A stretch of DNA of 64,000 nucleotides from Bradyrhizobium erythrophlei (GTDB taxonomy: Bacteria; Pseudomonadota; Alphaproteobacteria; Rhizobiales; Xanthobacteraceae). The notes beneath the pieces are model-generated. The model made no database searches. It saw only the letters and a program-made list of their open reading frames with translations, and was not told the origin of the DNA. Positions 62,480 to 64,000 of the stretch are shown piece after piece. The stretch lies in contig NZ_LT670817.1 of the NCBI RefSeq assembly GCF_900129425.1, forward strand, positions 5,146,001 through 5,210,000, given 5' to 3'. The translations under genes and the position numbers were made by a program. Numbering within the stretch: the stretch's first letter is position 1; every line of letters starts with the position of its first letter.

Positions 62480-63013
62480 ATGCTGAATAGAATAGATACC
62501 TCAACAGTCACCCATTCTCACCCGAATGGATTTGCTCAAGTCATAGAGAGACTTGGTCCTGCAATTATGGGCGCACAGTGCGGACTTTTCGTTGCCGCGC
62601 TTGTGGCTAAAGCAAATATCGAACCGATCAATTCTATTGGAGCTCTCTTCTCAGCGGTCCTCTACCGCTCTGTCGGCTTCTATTTGAGAACCAACATTCC
62701 TTCACTGCCTGCCGGCGCCTCCGACCGCTCCCTATCACACGGCGGTTCGAGTCCGACGGCGTTTGCGATTGCGCTGGCGAGCGGCGCCAGCACATTCCTC
62801 GCCGCCTTTGCAGCGCTCGTGTCGGTATGTATGATCGTGCTTGATGAGGCTCCGCCCGTCGTTTGGAATGTCGGGATCGTTTTCTGGTGGATGATCGGCG
62901 TGCTGCTGCAGCTTGCCGCTGGCACCGCCGCGCGCCTTGGACAATTCACAGGCGCCCCTGGCGAATTGAAAGCACCGCGACGTTCGCATAACAGGACAGT
63001 CAATCTGGCTTGA
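62480..63013 (+). CDS. Hypothetical membrane protein, possible ECF target
   Basis: The 177-residue protein starts MLNRIDTSTVTHSHPNGFAQ with AGGAAGGAAG before the ATG. Hydrophobic helices lie at about 27-45, 92-120 and 127-150. The first hydrophobic half contains AIMGAQCGLFVAALVAKANI and the second SGASTFLAAFAALVSVCMIV. I do not recognise the family. It sits about 200 bases after an ECF-like promoter matching that of the sigma operon, so it is a candidate member of that stress regulon. Confidence 0.65.
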   Translation: MLNRIDTSTVTHSHPNGFAQVIERLGPAIMGAQCGLFVAALVAKANIEPINSIGALFSAVLYRSVGFYLRTNIPSLPAGASDRSLSHGGSSPTAFAIALASGASTFLAAFAALVSVCMIVLDEAPPVVWNVGIVFWWMIGVLLQLAAGTAARLGQFTGAPGELKAPRRSHNRTVNLA

Positions 63014-63155
63014 GAGGCTGCAACTCTATCCGCCGACAACTTCCAGATCATATTCATGCCTATCGGGGTGTGGGGGCATCACCTTCCCCACAATCGTTAC
63101 TTATAAATCCCAGCTGTCATCCACCTGCTAGTCCGTTGGCACGTCGAAGGCTTTG

Positions 63156-63975
63156 CTAATTGCGCGGGGCGATGGAGGCACTTCGCTTGGCCGAGAACAG
63201 CTCGTCGAAGCGCACCGAATAACCGATACCGACAATGTAACTGGGCGCGTTGTGATTGAGCCCCACGGCTATGTGGAAATCCACCTGCTGATTTGGACTG
63301 AGACGATACAGACCACCCGAATTCAGGAGTTGGGCGGGACTCCCATTCTCCGGGTAATCACCCACGTACTCCACAAATAGGCTCGCCCTCTCGGTCACAT
63401 TCTTTTCGATGACAAATGTGGCTTCTGTAATCAGCTTGCTGGTCGGGTCCGAGGGACGAAAGAACTCGGTCAAACATTCCACTCAATCCCCACCCGCGGT
63501 CCAATTCCCACGACCACGGGAATTGAAAATAGGGCTGCGAGCCGCGACCGGCTATGCTGGCTGATCCGGTCGGCAACGCCACGCCAAACACCGCCGAGAG
63601 ATCGACCTTTCCGGGGGCTGGGCTGATCTGCCACTTCAGCGCTGGCGCGACATCGGAAAACCCGGAATTTTTGGGACCTTGAACATTTGCAAAGTACGTC
63701 GGCGTGTCCACAAGAAATTCGAGACAGTTCGCAATTCCAGCGCGCAAACGTGTATTTGTGCCGTCCACAAATCGATCGCCGTCCCGCGTGCTGAAATTGA
63801 CGCCGTTTTCGATCTGCAGACTGCCCGCAGGCACAACAAGGCTGGAATTCGTGACGTCAGGTCGATCGGTGGTGATCTCGTCCTTGGTGCTTGGACAACC
63901 GTCCGCCCTTGTAATTGTGCTGAGACAAACAGCCAAGGCCAGCACGACTATTGCGAGCCTGCAAACGAACGCCAA
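63156..63975 (-). pseudogene. MetA-pathway (phenol) type outer-membrane protein, frameshifted
   Basis: Two frames make one beta-barrel protein. The first (63975 down to about 63475, TTG start) has a signal peptide MAFVCRLAIVVLALAVCLST and EITTDRPDVTNSSLVVPAGSLQIENGVNF...LVDTPTYFANVQGP...VFGVALPTGSA. The second (about 63482-63156) continues FFRPSDPTSKLITEATFVIEKNVTERASLFVEYVGDYPEN and ends GIGYSVRFDELFSAKR. The two join naturally after GWGLSGM. The break lies near 63455-63480 and implies one gained or lost base. It resembles the PF13557 family of putative transporters. Confidence 0.75.
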
Positions 63976-64000
63976 CTGACCGCCCCTTCAAACCACCATT

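Overview
The window looks like the chromosome of an alphaproteobacterium of the Bradyrhizobium/Rhodopseudomonas group (Nitrobacteraceae). This is inferred from protein style, high GC, and short palindromic intergenic repeats containing cores such as ATGCCCGG...CCGGGCAT that recur between housekeeping genes. No database search was possible, so names rest on recognised motifs and family lengths.

Layout. (1) 1-9872, all minus strand: a core transcription/translation block read tRNA-Trp, secE, nusG, rplK, rplA, a D-2-hydroxyacid dehydrogenase, rplJ, rplL, rpoB, rpoC (5' end only). The dehydrogenase sits behind an intrinsic terminator after rplA and splits the ribosomal-protein genes. (2) 10121-21264: lipid/acyl-CoA and small-molecule metabolism, with a family VIII-type esterase, two SDRs, a histidine phosphatase, a phosphotransferase/acyl-CoA dehydrogenase pair facing a TetR regulator across a shared palindrome, a BKACE (DUF849) enzyme, an OFA-type MFS transporter and an alpha/beta hydrolase. 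(3) 21265-25729: a sparse, partly decayed zone with an isolated PhaR DNA-binding domain, a BA14K-like secreted protein, a quinone-oxidoreductase-like MDR, a GrlR-like protein, a deaminase, and a 21-nt repeated non-coding element. (4) 25730-35726: a GntR-linked catabolic cluster with enoyl-CoA hydratase, class III CoA-transferase, a tripartite tricarboxylate transporter (TctCBA), a second binding protein, and a 988-residue protein fusing the three parts of an HcnABC/opine-oxidase-like dehydrogenase.

(5) 36032-48235: the most striking region. A probable aromatic-acid catabolic regulon reads leftward: flavin reductase, HpaB-type monooxygenase, cupin, UbiX, a TIGR02444 protein, UbiD, TctC, TctB, TctA, a ThDP enzyme, DUF2848 and a RidA-like protein. 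It faces a MarR regulator. Three exact copies of TAGCTT-N7-AAGCTA lie at the MarR promoter, the flavin reductase promoter and the ubiD promoter, which points to one regulator controlling the system. (6) 48412-53657: a protease-dead HtrA-like protein paired with a LuxR-type regulator, an MFS transporter and an amylo-alpha-1,6-glucosidase-like enzyme. (7) 53871-57086: a tight flavodoxin-korA-korB operon, suggesting a 2-oxoacid oxidoreductase using flavodoxin rather than ferredoxin. (8) 57087-58271: an IS481-like transposase remnant, a candidate small RNA with its own terminator on the minus strand, and a small secreted protein. (9) 58359-63975: a second GntR regulator; a metallophosphoesterase-cupredoxin-ECF sigma-anti-sigma operon with matching ECF-like promoters in front of it and a divergent membrane-protein gene; and a frameshifted MetA-pathway-type outer membrane gene at the right edge.

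How the parts work together: the left end is ordinary growth machinery. Most of the rest is accessory catabolism, in which local regulators (TetR, GntR, MarR, ECF) each sit beside the enzymes and transporters they probably control.
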